In this document: positions 25,406 through 33,675 of the stretch, piece by piece
How the letters are laid out: the number at the start of each line of letters is the position of its first letter
Position numbering within the stretch: the stretch's first letter is position 1
NCBI GenBank assembly: GCA_964515335.1
Contig: CAZETS010000008.1
Span: 1 to 64,000 of the forward strand
Reading direction: 5' to 3'
Length of the DNA: 64,000 nucleotides
DNA from: TMED88 sp964515335
GTDB lineage: Bacteria > Myxococcota_A > UBA9160 > UBA4427
Made by a program: the position numbers and the translations under genes
Notes under the pieces: generated by a model
Seen by the model: the letters and a program-made list of their open reading frames with translations, nothing else
Database searches by the model: none
Told to the model about the DNA's origin: nothing

Positions 25406-26841
25406 GAGAAGGGCACCCGGTCGTAGCCGCGCGCCTTGGGGTTCGCCTCCACGCAGGCGCGCGTGGTCGGGATGATCTTGTCGGGGTTGCAGAGACCGTC
25501 GGGGTCGAAGGCATCGCGCAGCCGCTTCATGGCGTCGAGGTCGGCGGCACCGAACAACATCCCCATGTAGTCGCGCTTTTCGGTCCCCACGCCATGCTCG
25601 CCGGTCAGCACGCCGCCCGCCGCGAGGCAGACCTCGAGAATCTCACGACCGGCCGCGAGCACACGCTCGAGCTCGTCCGGATCGCGGCGGTCGAACGAGA
25701 TGTTCGGATGCAGGTTGCCGTCGCCGGCGTGGAAGACGTTCGAGAGCTTGAGGCGGTAGCGATCGCCGATCGCGCAGACCTGCTCGAGGATCTCGGGCAG
25801 CCTGCCCCGCGGCACCACGGCGTCGTGGACGTAGAGGTCGGGCGCGAGCCTTCCCATCGCGCCGAACGCGCCCTTGCGGGCCCGCCAGAACAGCGCGCGC
25901 TCGGTCTCGCCGACCGCCACGCGGATGTCGCGCGCGCCGGTCTCGGCGGCGAGCCCGCGGATGCGTTCCACCTGCGCGGGCAGCGCGCAGGCGGCTCCGT
26001 CGAGCTCGAGGATCAGCACCGCGCCCGCGTCGGTCGGCAGACCGGCCGCGTAGACGCTGGCCTCGACGGCCTCGACGGTGCGGCGGTCGACCACCTCGAG
26101 GGCGGCCGGCACCAGACCGCTGCGAATGATGCGACCGACGAGTCTGCACGCGGCCGGCACATCGTCGAAGATCACCAGCAGCGTCTCGATCGCCTCGGGG
26201 AGCGGCTCGAGGCCCACCGTGACCTCCGTGACGATGCCGATGGTGCCCTCGCTGCCCACGCACGCGCCGACCAGGTCGTAGCCGCTCGCCCCGCCGCTCG
26301 GCGACCCCACCCGCACCACCGAAGCGTCGGGCAGCACGAGTTCGAGGGCGAGGACGTGGTTGGTCGTCGTCCCGTACTTGAGGGTGTGGGGGCCGCCGGA
26401 GTTCTCGGCCACATTGCCGCCGATCGTGCAGGCCTGCTGGCTCGACGGATCGGGCGCGTAGAAGAGCCCGAGATGGCGGACCGCCGCGGAGAGGTCGGCG
26501 TTCACCACCCCCGGCTGCACGACCGCGATGCGGTCGTCAGCGTTCACCTCGACGATCTCGCGCATGCGCGCACAGCTCACCACCACCGCATCGCAAAGCG
26601 GGTGGGCGCCGCCCGAGAGCCCGGTGCCGGCCCCGCGCGGCACGAACGGATGCTCCGCTTCCCGGCAGGCGGCGACGACCCGCGCCACCTCCTCGGTGGT
26701 CGCGGGCAACACGACCGCGCTCGGGCGTTGTCCGTCCAGGGTGAGCCCGTCGCACTCGTAGGCGTACAACTCGGCGGGAGAAGACAGGCACTGGTCCGCC
26801 CCGACGATCCCACGAAGACGTTCGAGCAGCTGCGAATCCAT
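25402..26841 (-). CDS. glcD: glycolate oxidase catalytic subunit GlcD (FAD)
   Basis: FAD-linked 2-hydroxy acid oxidase. The 479-residue protein has the FAD-binding loop PFVPRGAGTGLSGGAHPL near residue 55, PDPSSQQACTIGGNVAENSGGPHTLKYG near 130 and the C-terminal SNVFHAGDGNLHPNISFD and GVLTGEHGVGTEKRDYM motifs that bind substrate carboxylate and metal. Together with GlcE and GlcF it should oxidise glycolate or D-lactate-like acids, feeding electrons to the quinone pool. ATG start; first gene of the operon. Confidence 0.95.
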   Translation of the reverse strand: MDSQLLERLRGIVGADQCLSSPAELYAYECDGLTLDGQRPSAVVLPATTEEVARVVAACREAEHPFVPRGAGTGLSGGAHPLCDAVVVSCARMREIVEVNADDRIAVVQPGVVNADLSAAVRHLGLFYAPDPSSQQACTIGGNVAENSGGPHTLKYGTTTNHVLALELVLPDASVVRVGSPSGGASGYDLVGACVGSEGTIGIVTEVTVGLEPLPEAIETLLVIFDDVPAACRLVGRIIRSGLVPAALEVVDRRTVEAVEASVYAAGLPTDAGAVLILELDGAACALPAQVERIRGLAAETGARDIRVAVGETERALFWRARKGAFGAMGRLAPDLYVHDAVVPRGRLPEILEQVCAIGDRYRLKLSNVFHAGDGNLHPNISFDRRDPDELERVLAAGREILEVCLAAGGVLTGEHGVGTEKRDYMGMLFGAADLDAMKRLRDAFDPDGLCNPDKIIPTTRACVEANPKARGYDRVPFS

Positions 26842-26865
26842 TGGGCGAGGTTGGCCCGGGCGGAA

Positions 26866-27948
26866 TCAGCTCAGACCTAGGCGGTCGAGGTCGTCCTCGT
26901 CGAGGCCGAGGTAGTGGCCAATCTCGTGGCGGACCGTGATCTGGATCTGGTCGATCAGCTCCTCGCGGTCGCGACAGATCTTCTCGAGGTTGGCCTTGAA
27001 GAGCACCACCCGGTCGAGGTCGGGCACCTGCTCGGTGATGGCGGCCTGGGTGCGGGGCACGCCCATGAAGATGCCGAGGATCTGCGGCGACACGCGCTCT
27101 TCGCAGACGAGCTGGCGCGGCGGCACGTCCTCGATGATCACGGGCACGTCGGCGATGTACTCGCGAATCGAGCGCGGCAGGTTCTCGAGCGCCTCGCGAA
27201 CGGCCTGCTCGAAGTCGTCGTCCGACATCGTCGCGGCGATCGGGAACTGGCCCGGATCGAGGGCGTTCGCGCGCGCGAAGGCCAGCTCGGCCGCGTCCCG
27301 CAGGGCCTCGACGTCGTCGGCCGATTCGCCGTCGCCGCCTTCGTGGGCCAGCCGCTCCAGGACCAGGCCCAGGCTGTACACGACGTGGGCCGAGTCGGAC
27401 TCGATCGCGACCGCCCGTTCGAGGACCCGCCGCGCATCCTCGTAGTTGCCGAGCTCGAAGAGCACGTGGCCCTCGAAGGCGAAGTAGGCCGGCTGGTCGC
27501 CCGCCGACTTGTTGGCGCGCCGGATCAGGAAGACCGCGCCCTCGAGGTCGTCCCGGTAGAAGAGCGCCTTCGACTTGAGGTAGCAGAGCTCGGCCTGCAG
27601 GGGCCGGTCGAGTCGCGGCTGTTCGGGGCTGCCGGCCAGCAACTCGTCGCAGGCCTCGAGGGCCAGCTCCGACTCGGCCATCTCCTCGACGAGCAGCTCG
27701 ACCCGGTTCAGATGAGCGGCGCTGAATTTCGGATCGGCGGCGATGGCCCTCTCGAACTCGTAGAGGGCTTCGTCGATGCGGCCCTCGTCCCAGAGGATCT
27801 CGCCGCGGCCATTGTGGGCCTCGGCGCCCGCAGGGCGGGCCTTCAGGGCCTCGTCGAGCCAGGCGAGCGCCTCCTCGACCCGACCGCCGTGGGACGCTTC
27901 CATCGCCTGTTCGAGGCAGTCCCAGTAGCGGTCCTTGTCTTTCTTCAT
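26866..27948 (-). CDS. TPR protein with C-terminal zincin-like metallopeptidase domain
   Basis: A 360-residue cytoplasmic protein in two parts. Residues 1-210 form tetratricopeptide repeats (EEALAWLDEALKARPAGAEAHNGRGE, EALYEFERAIAADPKFSAAHLNR, DARRVLERAVAIESDSAHVVYSLGL). Residues about 240-360 match the small zincin-like family COG3824: FEQAVREALENLPRSIREYI, VIIEDVPPRQLV, LGIFMGVPRT and the active-site helix VRHEIGHYLGLDEDDL (HExxH). A proteolytic target is not known for this family. I start at ATG 27948 (MKKDKDRYWDCLEQ); the longer frame upstream is Arg-rich noise. 24 bases downstream of the glcD start region, in the same direction. Confidence 0.8.
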   Translation of the reverse strand: MKKDKDRYWDCLEQAMEASHGGRVEEALAWLDEALKARPAGAEAHNGRGEILWDEGRIDEALYEFERAIAADPKFSAAHLNRVELLVEEMAESELALEACDELLAGSPEQPRLDRPLQAELCYLKSKALFYRDDLEGAVFLIRRANKSAGDQPAYFAFEGHVLFELGNYEDARRVLERAVAIESDSAHVVYSLGLVLERLAHEGGDGESADDVEALRDAAELAFARANALDPGQFPIAATMSDDDFEQAVREALENLPRSIREYIADVPVIIEDVPPRQLVCEERVSPQILGIFMGVPRTQAAITEQVPDLDRVVLFKANLEKICRDREELIDQIQITVRHEIGHYLGLDEDDLDRLGLS

Positions 27949-28172
27949 GGCTCCCGGGCCCCGGCTGGCGCGGAATGATAGCAGAGGGGTCCCCGCGAGA
28001 TCGGAGCCGCCCGCTCGCGCCGGGACCGTAGACAAGGACCCGTCGCGGGCCGATACGCGATCGATCGCGACCGACGCCGGCCGGTCATGGGATAGGCTCC
28101 CGGCTGCCGCGTCGCAATCCGCGCCGCGCACGCGCAACGGCCGGCTCGGAGTTCCGGCCGCTGGGAGGCTCG

Positions 28173-28700
28173 ATGGAAGCAGCGCCGACTCCGCGAACGT
28201 CGTCCGCCACCCTCGCGCCGATCGCGCTCGTGATCGTGATCGCGCTCGGCTGCGCGGCCGGCCGGCCCACCGGGCCCGCCTTCGAACCGCTGGCGCCACC
28301 CGACCCCGCGTCGACTCTCGTCTACATCTATCGCGACGACGTGACGCGCGGCGTGAACGCCGCCCGCGTGAGACTGGACGGTGACGACGTCGTCCAGATG
28401 AGGAACGGCGAGTACGTCGCCTTCGTGATCGACCCCGGCTCCCACGAGCTGGGTGCCGCCTTGATGTGGCTCGGCCTCCTCCCTCGGTCGTGGAACCACA
28501 CGACGATCGAAGCGCGAGGCGGCGCAACCATCCACGTCAAGCTGTGGGCCGACACCGAAGAGATGCCAACCATGCCCGCTGATGCGAGACCGCCCGGAAG
28601 CGGCGAGCAGAAGGCGGACGTCGCGCTCTTCATGGCTGTAGTCGATCGAGCCACCGCCGAGGGCGAACTTCCGGGCATGCGCCGGGCCAACATGCGATAG
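28173..28700 (+). CDS. small lipoprotein, DUF2846-like
   Basis: A 175-residue exported protein with a lipobox near residue 27 (IALVIVIALGCAAG). The mature part, STLVYIYRDDVTRGVNAARVRLDGDDVV then GEYVAFVIDPGSHELG, has the Y-x-Y-R, 'dG..v', 'G-Y' and 'pGsH' pattern of DUF2846 lipoproteins, a beta-sandwich family of unknown role in the envelope. It ends with a helical stretch. ATG 28173. Alternatively an unrelated lipoprotein with a similar beta-rich core. Confidence 0.6.
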   Translation: MEAAPTPRTSSATLAPIALVIVIALGCAAGRPTGPAFEPLAPPDPASTLVYIYRDDVTRGVNAARVRLDGDDVVQMRNGEYVAFVIDPGSHELGAALMWLGLLPRSWNHTTIEARGGATIHVKLWADTEEMPTMPADARPPGSGEQKADVALFMAVVDRATAEGELPGMRRANMR

Positions 28701-28893
28701 CGATCGTCTACGCGCACACACACCGGTCGTCCACACGACGTCAGCGAGTCACTTGAATACAGCATGCCCCGACCCAAGGGGGGCGACCGACAGCTCGCTT
28801 GTGTATGCTGTGCAGCGGATGGACTGAAGCCCGCATCCGAGCTTCTTCCGCCCAGTTCCTGTGGGTTCGACGGATCGCATCCTGTATGGACCC

Positions 28894-28924
28894 GGCGACC
28901 CGCTCTCTCGAAGAGCGGGTCGCC
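28894..28924. repeat. perfect 13-bp inverted repeat with 5-base loop
   Basis: GGCGACCCGCTCT (28894-28906), loop CTCGA, AGAGCGGGTCGCC (28912-28924). The stem is strong, but no T run follows on either strand, so it is not a standard terminator. The right arm runs into the 55-base segment at which the assembly broke, so this hairpin may belong to a dispersed repeat. Confidence 0.7.
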
Positions 28925-29125
28925 CCACCTCCACTCCACCCCCAAGCCGTGTCTTCGAATCACGATCGCGNNNNNNNNNNNNNNNNNNNNNNNNNNNNNN
29001 NNNNNNNNNNNNNNNNNNNNNNNNNNNNNNNNNNNNNNNNNNNNNNNNNNNNNNNNNNNNNNNNNNNNNNCGGGTCGCCCCACCTCCACTCCACCCCCAA
29101 GCCGTGTCTTCGAATCACGATCGCG
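28916..29125. repeat. 55-base direct duplication flanking an N gap (k-mer overlap)
   Basis: 28916-28970 and 29071-29125 are identical over exactly 55 bases and abut the N run on either side. This is what results when two contigs ending in the same 55-mer are scaffolded without merging. The real chromosome probably has one copy and no gap. Confidence 0.85.
28971..29070. other. assembly gap (100 N)
   Basis: Exactly 100 N placed between two identical 55-mers; most likely of zero true length. Together with its surroundings (28701-29191) this is the leader of the LuxR-type gene; no other gene is seen in it. Confidence 0.9.
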
Positions 29126-29191
29126 TCCGGCCCTCTCGCCCGCGAAGGAGTCGAAGCCCGGGGCTTCACCGAAGGAAACGACGCATTGACG

Positions 29192-30382
29192 ATGAACGCC
29201 GTGAGCCTCGCGACGACCTCCGTCGATTCGAGCCATGCGCTCGAATCACTGATCGAACTGATCTACGAGTCTGCGCTCGACACCGATAAGTATCGAGACT
29301 TCGCGACCGCCCTCTCGGACGCGCTCGGCGGACATGCGGTGACGGTGCGCCTCCAACAGCCGGACGCCCCGGACTCCGCGGAGGTCTACCGGTCGCACGA
29401 GGGCGGCGCGCCCGAGGAGGTGTTCGAGAAGCACTGGCTGCGCGGGCTGCCGTGGGGAAACACCATCCCGAAAGAGACGCCCGCGAGCGAGACGACGCGG
29501 GGCTTCGTCGAATTCGACGAACAGTTTTCCGGCGAGAATCTCGCCGACACCGACTACTACGAGGAGTGGCTCCGGCCTCGAGGACTGCAGCCGCTCAGCC
29601 CCATCACGCACGTCTTCGCCCGCGAGGGAGACAAGCCCGCCGGCGTCGTCACCCTCGAAAACCGCGTCGGGCTCCCGCCCATCGGGCGCTACGAGATCGA
29701 GTTCGCCGACCAGCTCTGCCCCCATCTGGCGCGAGCGCACCGGATACTCGACCTGATGCGATCGATGCGGCACGAGCAGGACGTCTTTCGCGATCTGCTC
29801 GATCGCCTCCCCAGCGGAATCGTGCTCGTCGACGAGGACGGCCGGGTGGTCGTGATGAACGAGTCGGCGCGGCTCTCCATGGGGCCGCGCGAGGGTTCGC
29901 GAATCGGCGACGGGCGTCCGGTCGTGGAAGACCCGGACGCAAATCGCCGGCTCCAGGAGGCTCTCGGACGTGCACTCGACCCCCGGACCCGCAGCGAGTT
30001 CCAGCCCGCGCATTGGCCCGTCGCCCTGGGCGCCGACCATGGAGGCGTCCCGATGATGGTCACTCCCCTGCTCGCTCCCGCCTCGCGCTCCTCGCTGCCC
30101 GACATCTCGGCCCTCGTTCTGTTCGGCAACCCGCAGGTCGAGCGCGGCAAGGCGGTCGACATGCTGCGCACCCTGTACGACCTGACCCGTGCCGAGGCCG
30201 AGGTGAGCTGGCTGCTCGCCGAAGGCCACACCCTCGAAGAGACCGCCGCGCAGCGGGGCGTCACCGTCAACACCGCGCGCAGTCAGCTCGAGCGGGTATT
30301 CGCGAAGACGGGGGTGAGGCGACAGCCCGACCTCGTGCGCATCGTGCTCGTCGCGGTCGGCTCGATTCGGGGCCCGAGGTAG
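29192..30382 (+). CDS. LuxR-type helix-turn-helix regulator with PAS-like sensor region
   Basis: A 396-residue transcription regulator. The N-terminal 190 residues (LESLIELIYESALDTDKYRDFATAL) resemble the sensor part of LuxR-family orphan regulators; a PAS-like segment follows at about 200-310 (LLDRLPSGIVLVDEDGRVVVMNESA). The C-terminal domain is a LuxR-type HTH: LTRAEAEVSWLLAEGHTLEETAAQRGVTVNTARSQLERVFAKTG, in which VNTARSQLERVFAKTG is the recognition helix. The signal is unknown. ATG 29192; a TTG two codons upstream is equally possible. The next gene starts 2 bases after the stop. Confidence 0.85.
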   Translation: MNAVSLATTSVDSSHALESLIELIYESALDTDKYRDFATALSDALGGHAVTVRLQQPDAPDSAEVYRSHEGGAPEEVFEKHWLRGLPWGNTIPKETPASETTRGFVEFDEQFSGENLADTDYYEEWLRPRGLQPLSPITHVFAREGDKPAGVVTLENRVGLPPIGRYEIEFADQLCPHLARAHRILDLMRSMRHEQDVFRDLLDRLPSGIVLVDEDGRVVVMNESARLSMGPREGSRIGDGRPVVEDPDANRRLQEALGRALDPRTRSEFQPAHWPVALGADHGGVPMMVTPLLAPASRSSLPDISALVLFGNPQVERGKAVDMLRTLYDLTRAEAEVSWLLAEGHTLEETAAQRGVTVNTARSQLERVFAKTGVRRQPDLVRIVLVAVGSIRGPR

Positions 30383-30384
30383 GA

Positions 30385-31017
30385 GTGCTCGGGCCGCAGG
30401 AGGCCGGCGAGCCGGCGGGTGGCCTGGTCGCGTACCCGCCCGGCGAGTGGCGACGGCTGGTTCTGCGCCCGCCGTTCTGGCTGTGGCGCATCGGGCTCGC
30501 GCCGCTCATGCGCGGCCGCTTCTGCGTGCTGACCACCCTCGGCCGCGAAAGCCGCCGGCCAAGCCGCGTGCTGCTCGAGTACACGGCCTTCGGGGGCCGG
30601 GCCTACGTGTTGGCCGGCTGGCAGCCGCGCTCGCACCTGTTCCGCAGCCTGCTCACGGAGCCACGCGTCACCCTCGAGTCGGGGCTCGGCGTGGAGCGGG
30701 GTCGGGCGGTTCGGGTCGTCGATCCCGACCTGCTGCGCGCCCTGCATCCCGAGTTGCGCAAGACCCCGCATTGGAGGCGGTACACGGCGGCCTGGGGGGT
30801 GGACGGCGGCGACGTCGAAGACGTGGCGCGAAACGCCGAGCGGCTCTGGGTGTTCCGGATCGACCCGACCGGCGGCGACACCCCGAAACGGCGGGGGCGC
30901 GGGAGGCCGGGTGGAGGCGGTCGGCGTCGTGGCGACGCCCGGAAGCCGAACGCCGGACGAGGTGGGCCCTCCTGGATTCGAACCAGGGACCATCCAGTTA
31001 TGAGCCGGTTGCTCTAA
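30385..31017 (+). CDS. deazaflavin-dependent nitroreductase-like protein
   Basis: About 210 residues. The core RFCVLTTLGRESRRPSRVLLEYTAFGGRAYVLAGW followed by SHLFRSLLTEPRVTLESG resembles the DDN/F420-dependent nitroreductase split-barrel family, whose members bind deazaflavin or flavin and reduce quinones or nitro compounds. GTG start with TAGGAG just upstream, 2 bases after the regulator gene. The reading frame has no stop until it has run 55 bases into the antisense of the tRNA gene: the last residues (WIRTRDHPVMSRLL) are translated tRNA complement. So the C-terminal 60 residues, which are Gly/Arg-rich, may not be native. Confidence 0.65.
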   Translation: MLGPQEAGEPAGGLVAYPPGEWRRLVLRPPFWLWRIGLAPLMRGRFCVLTTLGRESRRPSRVLLEYTAFGGRAYVLAGWQPRSHLFRSLLTEPRVTLESGLGVERGRAVRVVDPDLLRALHPELRKTPHWRRYTAAWGVDGGDVEDVARNAERLWVFRIDPTGGDTPKRRGRGRPGGGGRRRGDARKPNAGRGGPSWIRTRDHPVMSRLL

Positions 31018-31035
31018 CCACTGAGCTAAGGGCCC
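30963..31035 (-). tRNA. ileX: tRNA-Ile2 (CAT anticodon)
   Basis: Full cloverleaf on the minus strand: acceptor GGGCCCT/AGGGCCC, D arm GCTC...GAGC, anticodon loop CTCATAA, variable loop TGGTC and T arm CCTGG-TTCGAAT-CCAGG. The CAT anticodon could mean Met, but the D arm (GCTCAGTGGTTAGAGCA) and variable loop TGGTC match the E. coli type of tRNA-Ile2, whose C34 is modified to lysidine to read AUA. Position 27-43 is an A-A mismatch. The 3' CCA is not encoded (the template gives CCT). The symbol is by analogy. Confidence 0.9.
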
Positions 31036-31122
31036 GGTCCCATGAGTGTAGCGGGCGCTGCTCGCGGCTCGGCAGGCGCCCCCGCGTTGTCTTGCCCCCG
31101 CGAGCCTGCGAGTATTGCCCCC

Positions 31123-32472
31123 ATGGCAGAACGAAGCGGGTCCCACCACTACGTGGCGATCATCGGCGGAGCGACAGCCGGCGCCGAGGTAGCCAGCCGC
31201 CTGGCCGATCGCGGGATCCGGGTCGCTGTCTTCGAGCAGAACGCACGCCCCTACGGGAAGATCGAGGACGGGCTCCCGCGTTGGCACGAGGGGCTGCGCC
31301 GGAAGGAGTACGAGACGATCCGCGCCAAGCTCTCGCGGCCCGGCGTCGACTTCGTGCCCAACACCAAGATCGGACGCGACCTCGACTGGAAGGACCTGGT
31401 CGACGGCTGGGGGTTCACCTGCGTGGTGCTCGCCAACGGGGCCTGGCGGGACCGGCCGCTACCGGTGGAGGGCGCCGAGCAGTACGTCGGCAAGGGCATC
31501 GTCTACCAGAACCCGTTCGTGATCGCCTTCAACCACGCCGAGGACCCGGCCTACGCGGGTGAGGGCTTCGAGATCCTGGACGACAGCATCGTGGTGGGCG
31601 GCGGGCTCGCTTCGATCGACGTCGCCAAGATCGTCACCCTGTCGACCACGCGCGACGAGCTGGCCAAGCGTGGCATCGAGGTGTCGATCACCGAGCTCGA
31701 AGTAAAGGGCATACCGAAGATCCTCGATGCCCACGGCCTCGCGTGGGAAGACCTCGGCCTGACGGGCTGCACCATCTACTACCGGCGACGCGAGGAGGAC
31801 ATGCCGCTCGTCGCGATTCCCGACGACGCGACACCCGAGCGCGTCGAGAAGGTCAGGAAGTCGCGTCGCACGATGCTCGGCAAGGCGATGCAGAAGTTCC
31901 ACATTCGCGTCGAGCCGCTCTCGGCCCCAGACGGACTGATCGTGGAGGACGACCGCGTGGTGGGGCTGCGCTTCCGCCGCACCAGGGTCGAGGACGGCCG
32001 CGTCGTGATGACGGACGAGACCTACGAGCGCCGCGGGCCAGTGGTGATCAGCTCGATCGGCAGCATCCCCGAGGCGATCGAGGGCGTCTCGATGAAGGGT
32101 GAGCTCTTCGACTTCTCGGACTGGACGTACGGCCGCCTCACCGAGTACCCCACGGTCTTCTCGGTCGGCAACGTAGTAACCGGCAAGGGCAACATCGTGG
32201 CGTCGCGCAAGCACGCCTCGCAGGTCTCACAGGAGGCCATCGAGGCATACCTCGGTGTCGCGGACGAAGGGGTCGAGGCGTCGTGGAACGAAGGCCTCAC
32301 GAGCGACGTCGCGGAGGCCGCCGAGGGAATCGGCAGCCACGTCGTCGCGCAGCCGGGCATCGACAGCGCCGCGATCTCGAACATCGAGACGCGCATCCGC
32401 GAGCGCCAGCGCGACGTCGGGTACGACGGCGAGCTGGCGAGCTGGCTCGAGAAGTCCGGGACGCCCTGCTGA
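31123..32472 (+). CDS. FAD/NAD(P)-dependent oxidoreductase (GltD/ferredoxin-NADP reductase-like)
   Basis: A 449-residue flavoprotein of the pyridine nucleotide-disulphide oxidoreductase superfamily. The FAD-binding Rossmann motif is VAIIGGATAGAEVASRLADRGIRVAVFEQN near residue 9, a second dinucleotide motif is SIVVGGGLASIDVAKI near 160, and the FAD-closing segment is YPTVFSVGNVVTGKGNI near 350. The order resembles glutamate synthase small subunit and adrenodoxin/ferredoxin-NADP reductase-type proteins, but no iron-sulfur motif is present. Substrate and partner unknown. Starts at ATG 31123 (MAERSGSHHY). Stands alone after the tRNA. Confidence 0.85.
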   Translation: MAERSGSHHYVAIIGGATAGAEVASRLADRGIRVAVFEQNARPYGKIEDGLPRWHEGLRRKEYETIRAKLSRPGVDFVPNTKIGRDLDWKDLVDGWGFTCVVLANGAWRDRPLPVEGAEQYVGKGIVYQNPFVIAFNHAEDPAYAGEGFEILDDSIVVGGGLASIDVAKIVTLSTTRDELAKRGIEVSITELEVKGIPKILDAHGLAWEDLGLTGCTIYYRRREEDMPLVAIPDDATPERVEKVRKSRRTMLGKAMQKFHIRVEPLSAPDGLIVEDDRVVGLRFRRTRVEDGRVVMTDETYERRGPVVISSIGSIPEAIEGVSMKGELFDFSDWTYGRLTEYPTVFSVGNVVTGKGNIVASRKHASQVSQEAIEAYLGVADEGVEASWNEGLTSDVAEAAEGIGSHVVAQPGIDSAAISNIETRIRERQRDVGYDGELASWLEKSGTPC

Positions 32473-32501
32473 GAGCGCGGCGCCCACCACCGCAATCCGG
32501 C

Positions 32502-33611
32502 TCAGCCGCCCGGAACCGGCGGCGGACCCTGCCGGAAGAGCGGCGCGAGCTGCGGTACCTGCGCGGCCTGCACCCAGCTCGCCATGCCGGCCGACCACAC
32601 CAGCGTGGCGGGCGTGACGCGGCCCTGGGCGATCGCCTGGCCGAGCTGCTCGACGCTCAGCGGTCCGACCGGCTGACCGTTCTCGGCAACGTGCCACGCG
32701 GCCGGCGGCGACGGCGGCGGACCGGCCGGTCGCGGGCTCTGGCCACCTCCCCCGAAGCCCTGCTGGATCATCGGGCCGGCCATCGCCATCCCCATGCCGA
32801 GTCCGACACCCGCGCCGGCGAGACCGCCGGCGGGGTTGGTGGCCGCGTCGGGGATCGCCTGGCCGAGCTGATAGGCCTGAAAGCGCTGCAGGTCGCCGAC
32901 GATCCCCATGCCCGACCGGGCATCGAGGGCCTTCTCGACCTCGGCGGGCAGCGAGATGTTCACGAGGTAGAGCTGCGGGATCTCCAGCCCGAACTCGTCG
33001 TCGATCCGCTCGACGACCGCCTCGCGAAGCTGCTCGGCCAGCTCGCCGTAGCGGGTCGAGAGATCCATGACCGCGATCCCCGAGTTCGCGACGACGTCGG
33101 CGAACGCCATGTTGATCGCCGCCCTCAGGAGCTCGGTGACCTCGTCGGCCTCGAAGTCGTGCTCGGTGCCGACCAGCTCGGTGAGCAGCGTGCGCGAACA
33201 GACGGCGCGCAGCGTGTACGACCCGAACGCGCGCACACGCACCGGCCCGAAATCGGCGTCGCGCAGCATGACGGGGTTCGGAGTGCCCCACTTGAGATCG
33301 GTGATCTGCCGCGTACTGACGAAGTAGACCTCGGCCTTGAAGGGGCTGTCGAACCCGTACTTCCAGCCGAGGATCGTGGACAGAACCGGCAGGTTCTTGG
33401 TCTCGAGACGGTACTGGCCAGGGCCGAAGACGTCGGCGATGCGGCCCTGGCTGACGAAGATCGCCTCCTGGCCGGGGCGCACGATCAGCTGGGCGCCGTA
33501 CTTGATCTGGTTGTGGTAGCGCGGGAAGCGCCACACCAGGGTGTGCTCGCTGTCGTCGATCCACTCGACGATGTCGATCAACTCGGCGCGAAGCTTGTCG
33601 ATCCAGCTCAT
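32502..33611 (-). CDS. SPFH/band-7 protein with C-terminal GYF_2 domain
   Basis: A 369-residue protein of the virion-core-like SPFH subfamily (YdjI type). Residues 1-270 carry the SPFH core (IKYGAQLIVRPGQEAIFVSQGRIADVFGPGQYRLETKNLPVL) and a coiled-coil-forming helix (AEQLREAVVERIDDEFGLEI). A Gly/Met-rich, Pro-rich linker (270-315) leads to a GYF_2 domain (WHVAENGQPVGPLSVEQLGQAIAQGRV). There is no transmembrane segment; these proteins usually form membrane-associated rings or scaffolds, and the GYF_2 part binds peptides. ATG 33611. It follows the zinc-ribbon gene by 64 bases on the same strand. Confidence 0.85.
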   Translation of the reverse strand: MSWIDKLRAELIDIVEWIDDSEHTLVWRFPRYHNQIKYGAQLIVRPGQEAIFVSQGRIADVFGPGQYRLETKNLPVLSTILGWKYGFDSPFKAEVYFVSTRQITDLKWGTPNPVMLRDADFGPVRVRAFGSYTLRAVCSRTLLTELVGTEHDFEADEVTELLRAAINMAFADVVANSGIAVMDLSTRYGELAEQLREAVVERIDDEFGLEIPQLYLVNISLPAEVEKALDARSGMGIVGDLQRFQAYQLGQAIPDAATNPAGGLAGAGVGLGMGMAMAGPMIQQGFGGGGQSPRPAGPPPSPPAAWHVAENGQPVGPLSVEQLGQAIAQGRVTPATLVWSAGMASWVQAAQVPQLAPLFRQGPPPVPGG

Positions 33612-33675
33612 GTCCGGATACCTCCGATCAGGGGGAAACGATGTCACGTGCCGCGCACGGAAGGGCGCGCGGCAT

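Noticed and set aside
28894..28924. Rho-independent terminator
   Set aside because: The stem is perfect but no U run follows in either direction.
28971..29070. Mobile element between the 55-base direct repeats
   Set aside because: A target-site duplication of exactly 55 bases around exactly 100 N is far better explained by k-mer overlap and scaffolding.
30963..31035. elongator tRNA-Met
   Set aside because: The anticodon CAT is compatible, but the D arm and variable loop match tRNA-Ile2 more closely; Met is kept as the minor alternative.
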